Notes under the pieces: generated by a model
Database searches by the model: none
Seen by the model: only the letters and a program-made list of their open reading frames with translations
What the model was told of the DNA's origin: nothing
Position numbers and translations under genes: made by a program
NCBI GenBank assembly: GCA_030626025.1
Contig: DAOUPT010000001.1
Span: 62,001 to 126,000 of the forward strand
Direction of reading: 5' to 3'
Source of the DNA: Anderseniella sp.
Lineage (GTDB): Bacteria > Pseudomonadota > Alphaproteobacteria > Rhizobiales > Aestuariivirgaceae
Length of the DNA stretch: 64,000 nt
In this document: in pieces, positions 8,476 through 17,060 of the stretch
How the letters are laid out: the number at the start of each line of letters is the position of its first letter
Numbering within the stretch: position 1 is the stretch's first letter

Positions 8476-9867
8476 CTAAAACAAAGACGCATTAATCCAT
8501 AGGTGGGCATAAATGCTGGCTGCATATCCAAGTGCTATTGCCCATGTCCATTTCAGATGGCTCATAAAGGTGTAATAACCTCGCGCCGTTCCCATCAAGG
8601 CAACACCGGCTGCTGAACCAATTGACAGTAATGAACCACCGACTCCGGCCGTCAGGGTAATCAGCAACCACTGGCCGCGAACCATTTCAGGGTCCATGGT
8701 CAACACTGCAAACATCAATGGAATGTTGTCAACAATGGCCGACAGGGCACCGATAATGACATTGGCACTGGTGTGACCAAGGTCGACATAAAGCAGTTGT
8801 GACATGGTCTCCAGATAGCCGACAACCCCGAGGCCACCCACGGCAAAAATAATCCCGAAGAAGAAAAACAGCGTATCCCACTCAACTCGCTCAACCTCTT
8901 TAAAGGCATCAAGAACCATGTCAGGTTCGTTCTTGCGATCCGGGTGTTTTTTAAGAAAATAACTGAACATCATCAAATAACCAAGGCCGAGCATCATACC
9001 CATCGCTGGTGGCAGGTGAAAAAAGTTCTTGAATGAAACGGCGGTAAAAATAGTTGACGCAAACAGAAAAATAACCACCTTTGCGCCCCGCTTCAACGAC
9101 GGATTTTCACTCACAGCTTCAGGCGTAATCTTGGGCACTGAAAAACTCATAATGACCGCGGGAACAATATAATTGATCACCGAGGGAATGAAAATCACAA
9201 AGAAACCGGCAAATTCAATTTTTCCCTTATTCCAGACCATCAGTGTTGTAATGTCGCCAAAAGGTGAGAATGCCCCGCCAGCGTTGGCCGCAACCACCAC
9301 ATTGACACAAGCCAGCACAATAAATTTTGTCGAACCTGTTCCAACCGCCATAACCACAGCGCCCATAATCAGCGCGGTTGTCAGATTATCCAGCAAGGGT
9401 GACAGGAAGAACGCAAGAATACCGGTAAGCCAAAACAGTTTTTGGTAACTCAAGCCCATACTGACCAACTTGGCCCGCAAGACATCAAAAACCCGGCGTT
9501 CTTCAAGCGAGTTCACATAGGTGATCGCCACCATCAAAAACAGGAAAAGCTCGCCATATTCCAGAATATTGTGTTTGGCTGCCGCATTAAGGGCCGCTTC
9601 CTTGCCGGTGCCCATATAGGCAAAGGCGACACAGGCCCATATCAGACCTGCCGCCAGCATAACCGGCTTTGATTTACGCATATGGATGGCTTCTTCAAAA
9701 ATAACCAGAAGATAGGCAATAACAAAAATTGCCAGGGCAAAATAACCCGCCGCATGATTGGTTAGGTCAAGCAATGCGCTCGGGCCGGTTGTTTCACTAC
9801 TTGCATAAGCCAGCGTCGGTGACATGGCCAAAACCCCAGCCAGCAAACCCCATAAAACACGCACCAT
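8476..9867 (-). CDS. nhaD: Na+/H+ antiporter, NhaD family
   Basis: Integral membrane sodium/proton antiporter of the ion transporter superfamily, about 463 aa, with a signal-like N-terminus (MVRVLWGLLAGVLAMSPTLA) followed by about a dozen hydrophobic segments. Seen: the conserved SPLLDNLTTALIMG and AIVDNIPLMFA membrane motifs with buried Asp-Asn pairs, and the NAGGAFSPFGD segment shared by NhaD proteins. The ATG at 9867 is preferred over an in-frame GTG at 9882 because GAGGG and GTAGG lie between the two. ArsB belongs to the same superfamily, but this sequence has the NhaD-specific motifs. It stands alone, head to head with nothing and convergent with copA. NhaD is common in marine and halophilic bacteria. 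Confidence 0.88.
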   Translation of the reverse strand: MVRVLWGLLAGVLAMSPTLAYASSETTGPSALLDLTNHAAGYFALAIFVIAYLLVIFEEAIHMRKSKPVMLAAGLIWACVAFAYMGTGKEAALNAAAKHNILEYGELFLFLMVAITYVNSLEERRVFDVLRAKLVSMGLSYQKLFWLTGILAFFLSPLLDNLTTALIMGAVVMAVGTGSTKFIVLACVNVVVAANAGGAFSPFGDITTLMVWNKGKIEFAGFFVIFIPSVINYIVPAVIMSFSVPKITPEAVSENPSLKRGAKVVIFLFASTIFTAVSFKNFFHLPPAMGMMLGLGYLMMFSYFLKKHPDRKNEPDMVLDAFKEVERVEWDTLFFFFGIIFAVGGLGVVGYLETMSQLLYVDLGHTSANVIIGALSAIVDNIPLMFAVLTMDPEMVRGQWLLITLTAGVGGSLLSIGSAAGVALMGTARGYYTFMSHLKWTWAIALGYAASIYAHLWINASLF

Positions 9868-9947
9868 CAAACCTACCCTCACCTGTTGTTTTCATCGCCT
9901 CTCATAAGAAATATCACGCAGTTCTGCAAGGACTCAAGCGATAAACT

Positions 9948-11162
9948 TTACAGGTTATACCCGGTTTCACCGTGAGAAGTATAATCAAGACCTTCGATCT
10001 CGCTTTGTTCATCAATCCGCAGGCCAACACTTGCCTGACAGATTTTGACGATAATAAAAGTTGCCACACCCGACCAGATGGCTGTGACAGCAACACCGAT
10101 AGCCTGCACGCCAAACTGACCAATAATTGTTTGCCCTTCAGCAAGAGCGGTTCCACCCGGCAGGCTGATCAGAAAAACCAGCAACAATGTGCCAAGCGCC
10201 CCGCCCACACCGTGCACCGCCAGCACATCAAGACTGTCATCAATCCCGATGCGGTTACGGATAAGATCAACTGCATAATAACACAAAAGACCACCGGCAA
10301 GCCCGAGCATAACACCAGCCATCGGCCCGACATAGCCCGAAGCAGGCGTAATTGTCGCCAACCCGGCAATGGTGCCGGTGACAATACCAACCAGCGAGGG
10401 TTTGCCAAACCGCTTCCACTCAATAACCATCCATACCAGCGAGCCGGTCGCTGCTGACATATGGGTAACCAGCAAGGCCATACCGGCATCAGTCCCGGCT
10501 GACAAAGCACTACCTGCATTAAAGCCGAACCAGCCAATCCACAGCATCGATGCCCCGATCATCACCATCCAGGGTGCATGGGGCGGTTGAATATGAGAGG
10601 GAAACCCGCGCCGCTTGCCCAGCATGACAGCAATGACCAGCGCCGAAACACCGGCCGTGACATGTACCACAATACCCCCGGCAAAATCCATCACCCCCAT
10701 ATCGGCCAGCCAGCCACCCCCCCACACCCAATGGGTAACCGGCGCATAAACCACCAGCAGCCAGATAGAGGAAAACAGCAACACTGCGGCAAATTTTATC
10801 CGCTCAACATAGGCCCCGACAATCAGCGTCGGGGTAATAATGGCAAAGGTTGCCTGAAACATGAAGAACACGGTTTCGGGCAGGCCGCTGCCCTCCATGA
10901 CCGTATCACGGCCAACACTGAGCAAAAACGACTTGCTCAATCCACCGATGAGACCGTTACCATCAGCAAAGGCCAGAGAATAGCCAACGATCAGCCACAA
11001 AAGCGAAGCCACACAGGCAATCGCCATACAGTGCATCAACACCGAAAGAATATTTTTCGACCGCACCAACCCGGCGTAAAACAATCCCAATGCCGGTAAT
11101 GTCATAAACAATACCAACGCCGTTGATGTTAAAATCCAGGCGGTATTTGCTTCGTTGACCAT
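9948..11162 (-). CDS. amt: Ammonium transporter Amt
   Basis: Amt/MEP/Rh ammonium channel, 404 aa, eleven membrane segments expected. Seen: N-terminal LPALGLFYAGLVRSKN, the THWVWGGGW loop, the DFAGGIVVHVTAGVSALV signature with the conserved pore His, and HGVGGALG with the second pore His. The start at 11162 (MVNEANTAW) has GAGGG 7 nt upstream; the longer frame from 11195 has no such site. No glnK/glnB gene is beside it, unlike the usual glnK-amtB pair, so regulation by a PII protein would be in trans. Confidence 0.93.
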   Translation of the reverse strand: MVNEANTAWILTSTALVLFMTLPALGLFYAGLVRSKNILSVLMHCMAIACVASLLWLIVGYSLAFADGNGLIGGLSKSFLLSVGRDTVMEGSGLPETVFFMFQATFAIITPTLIVGAYVERIKFAAVLLFSSIWLLVVYAPVTHWVWGGGWLADMGVMDFAGGIVVHVTAGVSALVIAVMLGKRRGFPSHIQPPHAPWMVMIGASMLWIGWFGFNAGSALSAGTDAGMALLVTHMSAATGSLVWMVIEWKRFGKPSLVGIVTGTIAGLATITPASGYVGPMAGVMLGLAGGLLCYYAVDLIRNRIGIDDSLDVLAVHGVGGALGTLLLVFLISLPGGTALAEGQTIIGQFGVQAIGVAVTAIWSGVATFIIVKICQASVGLRIDEQSEIEGLDYTSHGETGYNL

Positions 11163-11251
11163 GATCTGTCCCTCTTGAAAGTTCGACGGCAACATAACAG
11201 GTCAGATCAGCCACGCACTGAAAAAATTAAAAATGCGGCAATATGCTTTCA

Positions 11252-11268
11252 TGCCTAATTTTTAGGCA
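11252..11268. promoter_or_regulatory. 17-bp palindrome between argG and amt
   Basis: TGCCTAA-TTT-TTAGGCA has perfect 7-bp arms, 90 bp upstream of the amt start and 28 bp after the argG stop. There is no T-run on the minus strand after it, so an operator for amt is somewhat more likely than an argG terminator. The regulator is unknown. Confidence 0.4.
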
Positions 11269-11295
11269 GGAACCGTCACCCTCAGAGTTCCGGCT

Positions 11296-12525
11296 CTAAT
11301 CCTTAATATTCCTGTTGCGCGCTGCCAGCGTGCGAAGCCGCAGGGCGTTCAGTCGAATAAAGCCGTGGGCATCTTGTTGGTTATAAGCCCCTTCATCATC
11401 CTCAAAGGTCACCAATTCTTCCGAATACAGCGACTTGGGCGACTTGCGGCCTTCAACAATGACGTTACCCTTATAGAGCTTCAACCGCACCGTACCTTCA
11501 ACATGCTCCTGGGATTTATCGATCAACGCTTGCAGCATTTCGCGTTCAGGTGCAAACCAGAAACCATTATAGATCATCCGGGCATAATCAGGCACAAGGC
11601 TGTCCTTAAGGTGCATGGCATCACGATCAAGGGTCAGGGTTTCCATTGCCCGGTGGGCGGCCAGCAAAATGGTTCCGCCAGGTGTTTCATAAACCCCGCG
11701 TGACTTCATGCCAACAAACCGGTTCTCGACCAGATCAAGCCGACCGATACCGTTGTCATGGCCATATTCGTTCAATTTGGCAAAAAGCGTTGCTGGTGAC
11801 ATGGCCTTGCCGTTGATTGCAACCGGGTCACCATATTTAAATTCAATCTCGATGACTTCGGCCTTGTCTGGAGCATCCATCGGATCGATGGTGCGCTGGA
11901 ACACATAGGGCTCAGGGCCAACCCACGGATCTTCCAGCACTTTGCCTTCAGAAGAGGAATGCAGCATGTTGGCATCAACCGAGAACGGTGCCTCACCCCG
12001 TTTATCTTTAGGCACCGGTATCTGGTGTTTTTCGGCGAAATCAAGCAAATCAGTCCGGCTCTTGAATTCCCAGTCCCGCCACGGCGCAATAACCTTGATG
12101 TCGGGATCAAGGGCATAGGCTGCAAGTTCAAACCGCACCTGATCATTGCCTTTGCCGGTCGCACCATGGGCGATTGCATCAGCCCCGGTTTCGCGGGCAA
12201 TTTCAACCAGACGTTTTGAAATCAGCGGCCGGGCAATCGAGGTTCCAAGCAGATAAACCCCTTCATAAACAGCATTGCCCCGAAACATCGGAAAGACAAA
12301 ATCCTTGATGAATTCCTCGCGCAAATCCTCAATATAGATTTCCTTGATACCCAGCATCTCGGCTTTTCTGCGCGCTGGTTCCAGCTCATCGCCCTGGCCC
12401 AGATCAGCGGTAAAGGTCACCACTTCACAATTGTAAGTCTCTTTCAGCCATTTCAGAATAATGGACGTATCAAGCCCACCGGAATAAGCCAGAACAACTT
12501 TTTTGATTTTGTCGGTTTGTGCCAT
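11296..12525 (-). CDS. argG: Argininosuccinate synthase
   Basis: Joins citrulline and aspartate with ATP to make argininosuccinate in arginine synthesis; cytoplasmic, 409 aa, full length for the family. The ATP-binding N-terminus [16 protein letters not shown] is intact, as are [13 protein letters not shown] and the [10 protein letters not shown] region. The ATG at 12525 is chosen over an adjacent TTG; AAGG lies about 10 nt upstream. It is a single-gene unit here, with argJ of the same pathway 34 kb away. Confidence 0.96.
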   Translation of the reverse strand: MAQTDKIKKVVLAYSGGLDTSIILKWLKETYNCEVVTFTADLGQGDELEPARRKAEMLGIKEIYIEDLREEFIKDFVFPMFRGNAVYEGVYLLGTSIARPLISKRLVEIARETGADAIAHGATGKGNDQVRFELAAYALDPDIKVIAPWRDWEFKSRTDLLDFAEKHQIPVPKDKRGEAPFSVDANMLHSSSEGKVLEDPWVGPEPYVFQRTIDPMDAPDKAEVIEIEFKYGDPVAINGKAMSPATLFAKLNEYGHDNGIGRLDLVENRFVGMKSRGVYETPGGTILLAAHRAMETLTLDRDAMHLKDSLVPDYARMIYNGFWFAPEREMLQALIDKSQEHVEGTVRLKLYKGNVIVEGRKSPKSLYSEELVTFEDDEGAYNQQDAHGFIRLNALRLRTLAARNRNIKD

Positions 12526-12614
12526 CAAGCAATACCTTCTAATGTCGATTTCAAGTGATTTTGCGCTGCACTATAGGAATGTCAGGCCGATGAGCAAGGA
12601 AAGAATCAGGTAAA

Positions 12615-13208
12615 ATGACCACAATTGAATTTTGGTATGAATTTGCCTCGACTTACTCCTACCCGGCTGCAATGCGAATTGAGGAAATAGCGGCAAAAAA
12701 TGGTCTGAAAGTGCAATGGTGCCCGTTTTTGCTAGGACCTGTTTTCAAGGCACAAGGATGGGCTGATTCTCCTTTTAATATTTACCCGGCAAAAGGCGCT
12801 TACATGTGGCGGGACATGGAGCGCATTTGCCAACAACAAGATCTCCCCTTTATCCGCCCCAATAAATTTCCACAAAACGGCCTGACCGCTGCCCGTTTGG
12901 CCCTTTGCCCTCTGGTTTCAGACCAAAGAGCGCAATTCTCCAAACAAGTCTACCAAGCCGCTTTTGCACACCAGCAAGACATCTCATCAGCACAGGTTTT
13001 GACCACTATTCTCAAATCTCTTGCTATTGATGGGCAGAAAGCTTTTGCGCAAGCCGCCAGTCCCGAGATCAAGCAAACCTTGCGCACCAATACCGAAACA
13101 GCAATAAAAAAACAAATATTCGGCGCACCGACATTTGTTACTGCAGATGGCGAATTATTTTGGGGAAATGATCGTTTGGAGCAAGCAGTTGCATGGCAGC
13201 CCGGTTAA
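12615..13208 (+). CDS. 2-hydroxychromene-2-carboxylate isomerase family protein (DsbA-like fold)
   Basis: A 197-aa thioredoxin-fold protein of the glutathione-dependent HCCA isomerase / DsbA family. Seen: FWYEFASTYSYPA at the N-terminus, where the Ser of the S-x-Y motif takes the place of the catalytic Cys as in kappa-class GST relatives, the PFLLGPVFKAQGW segment, and FGAPTFVTADGELFWGNDRL at the C-terminus. The naphthalene-pathway role is known only for some members; nothing nearby supports it, so the true substrate is open. Divergent from argG. Confidence 0.8.
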   Translation: MTTIEFWYEFASTYSYPAAMRIEEIAAKNGLKVQWCPFLLGPVFKAQGWADSPFNIYPAKGAYMWRDMERICQQQDLPFIRPNKFPQNGLTAARLALCPLVSDQRAQFSKQVYQAAFAHQQDISSAQVLTTILKSLAIDGQKAFAQAASPEIKQTLRTNTETAIKKQIFGAPTFVTADGELFWGNDRLEQAVAWQPG

Positions 13209-13292
13209 GGGCATATTGGCAGCGAATCCTGGGGGCCATTTCCGGGCCATTATTTGATCAGGGCTTATCGCCCGTAAATAAAGGAAAGTTAT

Positions 13293-13781
13293 ATGTTTCG
13301 TTTTCTGATCGGAAAGATAGCCGCGCTGGCGTTTATCCTTGCTGCCTTCACATTTGCACCACAGACAGCACAGGCTGCCGAATGCAAGGGTTTAAGCAAA
13401 ACTCAATGTACGGCAAATGACTCCTGTTCCTATGTAAAATCGTTCACCCGCTCAGACGGCACCAAGGTGAAATCCTTTTGCCGCAACAAACCAGGCCGCG
13501 GCACGTCCTCTGCCACCAAGAAAAAGAAGAAAAAAGTGGTAAAGAAAAAAGTCAAAAAGACGAATGAGACGACGGCTGCTGATACAAAGAAGAAGAAGAC
13601 CACATCAACTGACAAAAAGAAAAAGACAGCAAAAAAGGCCAAAAAGTCAGAATCAGCTGAAGATAAAAAAGCTGCTGAAAAAAAAGCCGCCAAAAAGAAA
13701 AAGGCTGATAAAGAAAAAGCAGCAAAGAAAGCCAAAGACAAAAAGAAGAAGGCTAAAAAGAAAAAGAAATCTTCTTCTTGA
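13293..13781 (+). CDS. Exported lysine-rich low-complexity protein
   Basis: 162 aa with a clear signal peptide (residues 1-28, cleavage near AQAAEC), a short Cys-containing segment (four Cys between residues 31 and 65: AEC, TQC, DSC, SFC) and a C-terminal tail of about 95 residues made almost only of Lys, Ala, Thr, Ser, Asp and Glu. AAGGAAAG lies before the ATG. The tail is far more basic than anything else in the window and resembles histone H1-like or DNA/polyanion-binding tails, but after export it would face the periplasm or outside. No enzyme domain is recognised. The four Cys may form two disulfides. The antisense frame is an artefact of the AAG/AAA codons. Confidence 0.8.
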   Translation: MFRFLIGKIAALAFILAAFTFAPQTAQAAECKGLSKTQCTANDSCSYVKSFTRSDGTKVKSFCRNKPGRGTSSATKKKKKKVVKKKVKKTNETTAADTKKKKTTSTDKKKKTAKKAKKSESAEDKKAAEKKAAKKKKADKEKAAKKAKDKKKKAKKKKKSSS

Positions 13782-13790
13782 GTTAACTTG

Positions 13791-13842
13791 AGTTGAAAAA
13801 ACTGGGTGCGGCGGTTTTTACCGTCGCCCCCTTTCTCTTTCA
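13791..13842. repeat. Left imperfect direct repeat flanking the LysR/monooxygenase segment
   Basis: Resembles 15201-15254 over about 52 bp with one small gap, including an identical 14-bp core GCGGCGGTTTTTAC and a shared CCCTTTCT. The right copy overlaps the 3' end of the heparinase gene; the left copy lies just after the lysine-rich gene. The identity may reflect a duplicated gene end or two related hairpins. Confidence 0.4.
13804..13840. terminator. Bidirectional hairpin terminator between lysine-rich gene and LysR
   Basis: Stem GGGTGCGGCGGT / ACCGTCGCCCCC with a TTTT loop (one mismatch, one wobble), followed by TTTCTCTTT on the plus strand and AGTTTTTTC on the minus strand. It suits both convergent genes. 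Confidence 0.65.
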
Positions 13843-13854
13843 CGCCATAAAGAT

Positions 13855-14715
13855 TCAGATTCCAGCAAACAACTTGGCCAAACGGTCCGCGATAAGCCTT
13901 TGTGGCCTGAAATGGCGGTCATCAACATGGCTTACCAACCATCGTGAGCTTGTAAGTTCATCAATTGCATCAGACACGCGGACCAGCCCGCAACAGTGAT
14001 CACCAATAAAACAAGGCAGGATGCACAATCCCGCACCAGCAACGACCGCATCCAAAACGGCATGTGAAGATGAACATGTTATGCGTGCCGAACACGGCAT
14101 GTGTTGTTCAAGCCAGAACAAGGAGGGCATACGTCCTGCTTGTGATGACAGCGTCACCCATTCACACGCTTTATACCGGTCTTTCGTGGTCGCCTGCCGA
14201 TTGACACCGACGTATGCCGGGGCGCCATATATGGCAAAATTCACCTGCCCTATCTTTCGGCAGGCAAGGCCGGTTTGGTGGGGTCGTTTATTGCGAATCC
14301 CCAGATTCGTTTCACGTCGCGATATATCAAGAAAACCAGCTCCAGTGACAAGTTCGATCCTTGCCGGTGTTTTTGTCGGTAAAATTTTTTGAATGTGTTG
14401 TGAGATAAAAGAGCTTGTCCATGAACCAGCAGCAATCGTTACAACGGGCCGTGGGTCAATTACCGTTCGCCACCGCTCAATCGCTATTGCGCCCTGCTCC
14501 AATGTTCCTGAGCGTTCAAACAATTCGCACCCGGCTATAGTGAGATCATATCCAGTGCGGTGACGATCAAACAGGGTTACACCAAGGCTATGTTCCAGCG
14601 CTAGAATTCGTCGTCCCAGTGTCGGTGGACTTAGCTCAGTTGTAACAGCGGCACCTGCCAATCCGCCTGCGCGGGCAACTGCCATAAAAACCTTGATATC
14701 TTCCCAATTAATCAT
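13855..14715 (-). CDS. LysR-family transcriptional regulator
   Basis: 286 aa. Residues 1-60 form the winged helix (INWEDIKVFMAVARAGGLAG, then LSPPTLGRRILALE), and the rest is a periplasmic-binding-like effector domain, shorter and more Cys-rich than usual. It diverges from a small monooxygenase gene across a 156-bp AT-rich spacer holding several palindromes, the classic arrangement of a LysR regulator and its target. Signal unknown. The spacer composition differs from the surroundings and suggests later acquisition. Confidence 0.85.
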   Translation of the reverse strand: MINWEDIKVFMAVARAGGLAGAAVTTELSPPTLGRRILALEHSLGVTLFDRHRTGYDLTIAGCELFERSGTLEQGAIAIERWRTVIDPRPVVTIAAGSWTSSFISQHIQKILPTKTPARIELVTGAGFLDISRRETNLGIRNKRPHQTGLACRKIGQVNFAIYGAPAYVGVNRQATTKDRYKACEWVTLSSQAGRMPSLFWLEQHMPCSARITCSSSHAVLDAVVAGAGLCILPCFIGDHCCGLVRVSDAIDELTSSRWLVSHVDDRHFRPQRLIADRLAKLFAGI

Positions 14716-14744
14716 TTCAATTATGAAACAGCACTTTCATTAAT

Positions 14745-14832
14745 ATCGATTTATTTCGATACAAGTATCCATGTATTCTATTTAGTGGTGAAAAACACCT
14801 ATTTTTTTAATTTCATTTTTGAAATTCAAAAA
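14745..14832. promoter_or_regulatory. Palindrome cluster in the LysR/monooxygenase intergenic region
   Basis: ATCGA-N6-TCGAT at 14745-14760; AATTTCA-TTTT-TGAAATT at 14809-14826; and a perfect 17-bp palindrome TTTTTGAAATTCAAAAA at 14816-14832, 39 bp before the monooxygenase ATG. These are candidates for LysR recognition and activation sites. The whole spacer is AT-rich, so some symmetry may be chance. Confidence 0.5.
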
Positions 14833-14871
14833 TTATAAATTATCAATTTAATTCAATCAGGAAATACGCCA

Positions 14872-15159
14872 ATGAGTCTGAAATTTATTATTACATTTCA
14901 AGCAAAAACCAATACAATCGCTGATTTTCTCAAAATCATGCAACAAGTGAAAACAGATTTGCCAATGGTTGATGGTTGCCATGATGTCCAAGTTCTAAGG
15001 AATATCGACAATCCTTGTGTATTCACTTTGGTAGAGACTTGGGAGAACAAGGAAAGCCATCAAGAAAACAGTAAGAAACTACAGGATTCCGGCAGTTGGG
15101 ATCACATTATCGGCTTGCTCGCTTCTGAACCTGATGGAAGTTATTTCAGCGACATATGA
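14872..15159 (+). CDS. Antibiotic biosynthesis monooxygenase (ABM) domain protein
   Basis: 95 aa, a single ferredoxin-like ABM domain as in quinol monooxygenases (YgiN) and LsrG-like proteins. Seen: the opening beta strand LKFIITFQAK, the DGCHDVQVLRN segment, and the family signature FTLVETWENKESHQEN in the middle. These dimeric proteins act without metal or cofactor, or serve as small aldehyde/quinone-handling enzymes. The substrate is unknown. Divergent from its likely LysR regulator. Confidence 0.8.
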   Translation: MSLKFIITFQAKTNTIADFLKIMQQVKTDLPMVDGCHDVQVLRNIDNPCVFTLVETWENKESHQENSKKLQDSGSWDHIIGLLASEPDGSYFSDI

Positions 15160-15200
15160 GTGACCCAAAGTCTGATCACATTACACGATCTGCTGCACAA

Positions 15201-15254
15201 AGTTAGAGAAGTTGGGGAGCGGCGGTTTTTACTTTCGCTCCCTTTCTTTTTTCA
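15201..15254. repeat. Right imperfect direct repeat flanking the LysR/monooxygenase segment
   Basis: Partner of 13791-13842. On the minus strand it encodes the last residues of the heparinase gene (KRKGAKVKTAAPQLL). The left copy, read in the matching frame, gives KRKGATVKTAAPSFF between stop codons, so it looks like a second copy of that gene end. Confidence 0.4.
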
Positions 15255-16981
15255 ATCCGCTTGAACGCCCACATGACCTTGTTTGGTCCGCCAACAGCGC
15301 CGCGCAGAATAAGCTGTGTGGTTTTACGTACCCGGCCATCTTCGGGCAGATAAACACTGTCTTCCAGTTTTAATTGTGCCCCACGCGCTGAAAATCGCCA
15401 GCCGGTTTTGTTTGCCAGTAACAGCATGGCGCTGGCACCGTCTTGTGAGATTGTTGCCCGTACCGATGGATGCAGGTGAAACCGGATGGCAAAAGGAACC
15501 GGCTCGCCCCGTCGTTCAAGTCGTTCACCATCAACCCCAAAACGATCCTGACCGCGAAAATCAACCCCACTGGCATTCAAAAACAATTCCCGCTCATGAA
15601 TAACCCCGTGCGACTTTTCATAACCATCGTGACTGCCGCTGAAAATCGTGCCTTCTTTACTCATCTGCGTTTCAGCAACAACATTGGGCGCCGACAAAAC
15701 AACCGGGCCGCCAAAAGCCAGCCGCGATAATGGATTATCCAGAATGCCCGCAACCGGTTGATCATCAATACAGGCACTGGAATGAGCCTGAGTAGAGCGA
15801 GCCGCAGCACACCACGCCTCATCACCATATTGAATGGCCCCGCAATTGGTCACCAACCGGGCACCGCCGTCACAAAATTCAAAAGCCAGCGCCCCTGCCG
15901 TTGCCCTGACATTAACACCGGGCATGGTCGGTTTGCCCGCATCAATCATTACTGTCGAGTTGCCCTGTTGCAAGCGCACATAACCCGAATGACGGGCATG
16001 ACTAAGCGGTGTTCCACATACCGTATCTGTTTCGAGAATTCGACGCACAAGCCCGGCACGGGTATCATTGACACCGTTAAAAACAGCCAAACCACCATCC
16101 ATATAGGTAAAAAACCGCAAGGCTGGTAGCATTCTTTCCAACGCCCCGTTCAGCGTTGCCGGCACTTCAAGATGGGCCGTTTCCAGTGCAAGGCGCACCG
16201 GGACCAGATCAGCCAGCAAATCTCGTAATATCTGCGGATTACGCGAAACATGGCCGCCATCAGCCAAAATCTGGGCATCAAGTTCGGAGCCAAGGCGATC
16301 AAATGCCTTTACCCGCAATCCCTCCAGCCCCTCAAGACCAACTGCGGCATAAACCAGCGCAATTGCCGACTGCAAACGTTTCAGCCCGTTGCTTTCCACA
16401 TAAGTTCGCCGGTAAAGACTTTTGGTTTGCTGGCTTATGCTGGCAAAAAACCGGTCAGAAAAATCTTGCGAGCAACCAGTCAGAACAAATGCTGCATGTT
16501 GCACCCACGATATAACCCGACGGGCTAAAATATCGCTCTGACAAGAATTGCCAAATGGGTGCCAGCGACCAGCGGATGCTGACGACACAATCCATTCTGA
16601 TATTAGCGCCCGCGACTGCGCCCGGACCAGTTCACGTCCGGCCGCTTGCATATCTGCCAACCATGAAAAGCCATGCAGGTCTTTTTGCCAATTCGCGCTC
16701 ATACCGCGCTCGGCAAAAACGTTACTTTCTGCCCGAATAAATTTTTCGCCGCAAAAATCAAAGTTTCCGCGATACAGCATTTTCGCTTTGCCGCTGGTTC
16801 CACCACGCAAATTAATCATCGGCAATGCCAAGCCTTGCGCTTTGTTGCCGAGCAACAATCTGGCATGAAAGCTGTTCACCCTACGCAAATGTCCGGCCAC
16901 GAAAGCCTGCCCACCCCGGTCCAGCAGGCTGAAAGCAGCACTGGGCGTTTCAAAACTGTTTATACTGGCGACGGTGGACAT
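15203..16981 (-). CDS. Heparinase II/III family protein
   Basis: About 592 aa: an alpha/alpha toroid N-terminal half and a beta-sandwich heparinase II/III C-terminal half (from about residue 310: HSGYVRLQQGNSTVMIDAG, later AHSSACIDDQ and SHDGYEKSHGVIHERELFLN). The family includes polysaccharide lyases acting on uronic-acid polymers; many alphaproteobacterial members sit next to rsmB with no proven substrate. The ATG at 16981 is preferred over a TTG seven codons upstream. No signal peptide is evident. The last 45 bp form a hairpin and resemble a copy at 13791-13842. Downstream of rsmB and htpX on the same strand, so probably co-transcribed. Confidence 0.82.
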   Translation of the reverse strand: MSTVASINSFETPSAAFSLLDRGGQAFVAGHLRRVNSFHARLLLGNKAQGLALPMINLRGGTSGKAKMLYRGNFDFCGEKFIRAESNVFAERGMSANWQKDLHGFSWLADMQAAGRELVRAQSRALISEWIVSSASAGRWHPFGNSCQSDILARRVISWVQHAAFVLTGCSQDFSDRFFASISQQTKSLYRRTYVESNGLKRLQSAIALVYAAVGLEGLEGLRVKAFDRLGSELDAQILADGGHVSRNPQILRDLLADLVPVRLALETAHLEVPATLNGALERMLPALRFFTYMDGGLAVFNGVNDTRAGLVRRILETDTVCGTPLSHARHSGYVRLQQGNSTVMIDAGKPTMPGVNVRATAGALAFEFCDGGARLVTNCGAIQYGDEAWCAAARSTQAHSSACIDDQPVAGILDNPLSRLAFGGPVVLSAPNVVAETQMSKEGTIFSGSHDGYEKSHGVIHERELFLNASGVDFRGQDRFGVDGERLERRGEPVPFAIRFHLHPSVRATISQDGASAMLLLANKTGWRFSARGAQLKLEDSVYLPEDGRVRKTTQLILRGAVGGPNKVMWAFKRIEKRKGAKVKTAAPQLL

Positions 16982-17060
16982 AAGGAGGCAAAAACCGGTC
17001 AATTAAATTATGATTAACCAATTTTTACAGCCAAGGTCGTTAATGTTCTGATAACGAATT

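Noticed and set aside
8476-9867. NhaD gene as the missing arsenite permease
   Set aside because: Same superfamily as ArsB, but it carries NhaD-type motifs and lies more than 50 kb from the ars genes.
13430-13843. Phe-rich minus-strand frame of 137 codons
   Set aside because: It is the reverse of the lysine codon tail (AAG/AAA read as CTT/TTT).
15215-15250. Hairpin GGGAGCG/CGCTCCC with T-rich tail as a terminator of the ABM gene
   Set aside because: It lies inside the 3' coding part of the heparinase gene and is also one arm of the direct repeat; it may still end ABM transcripts, but this could not be separated.
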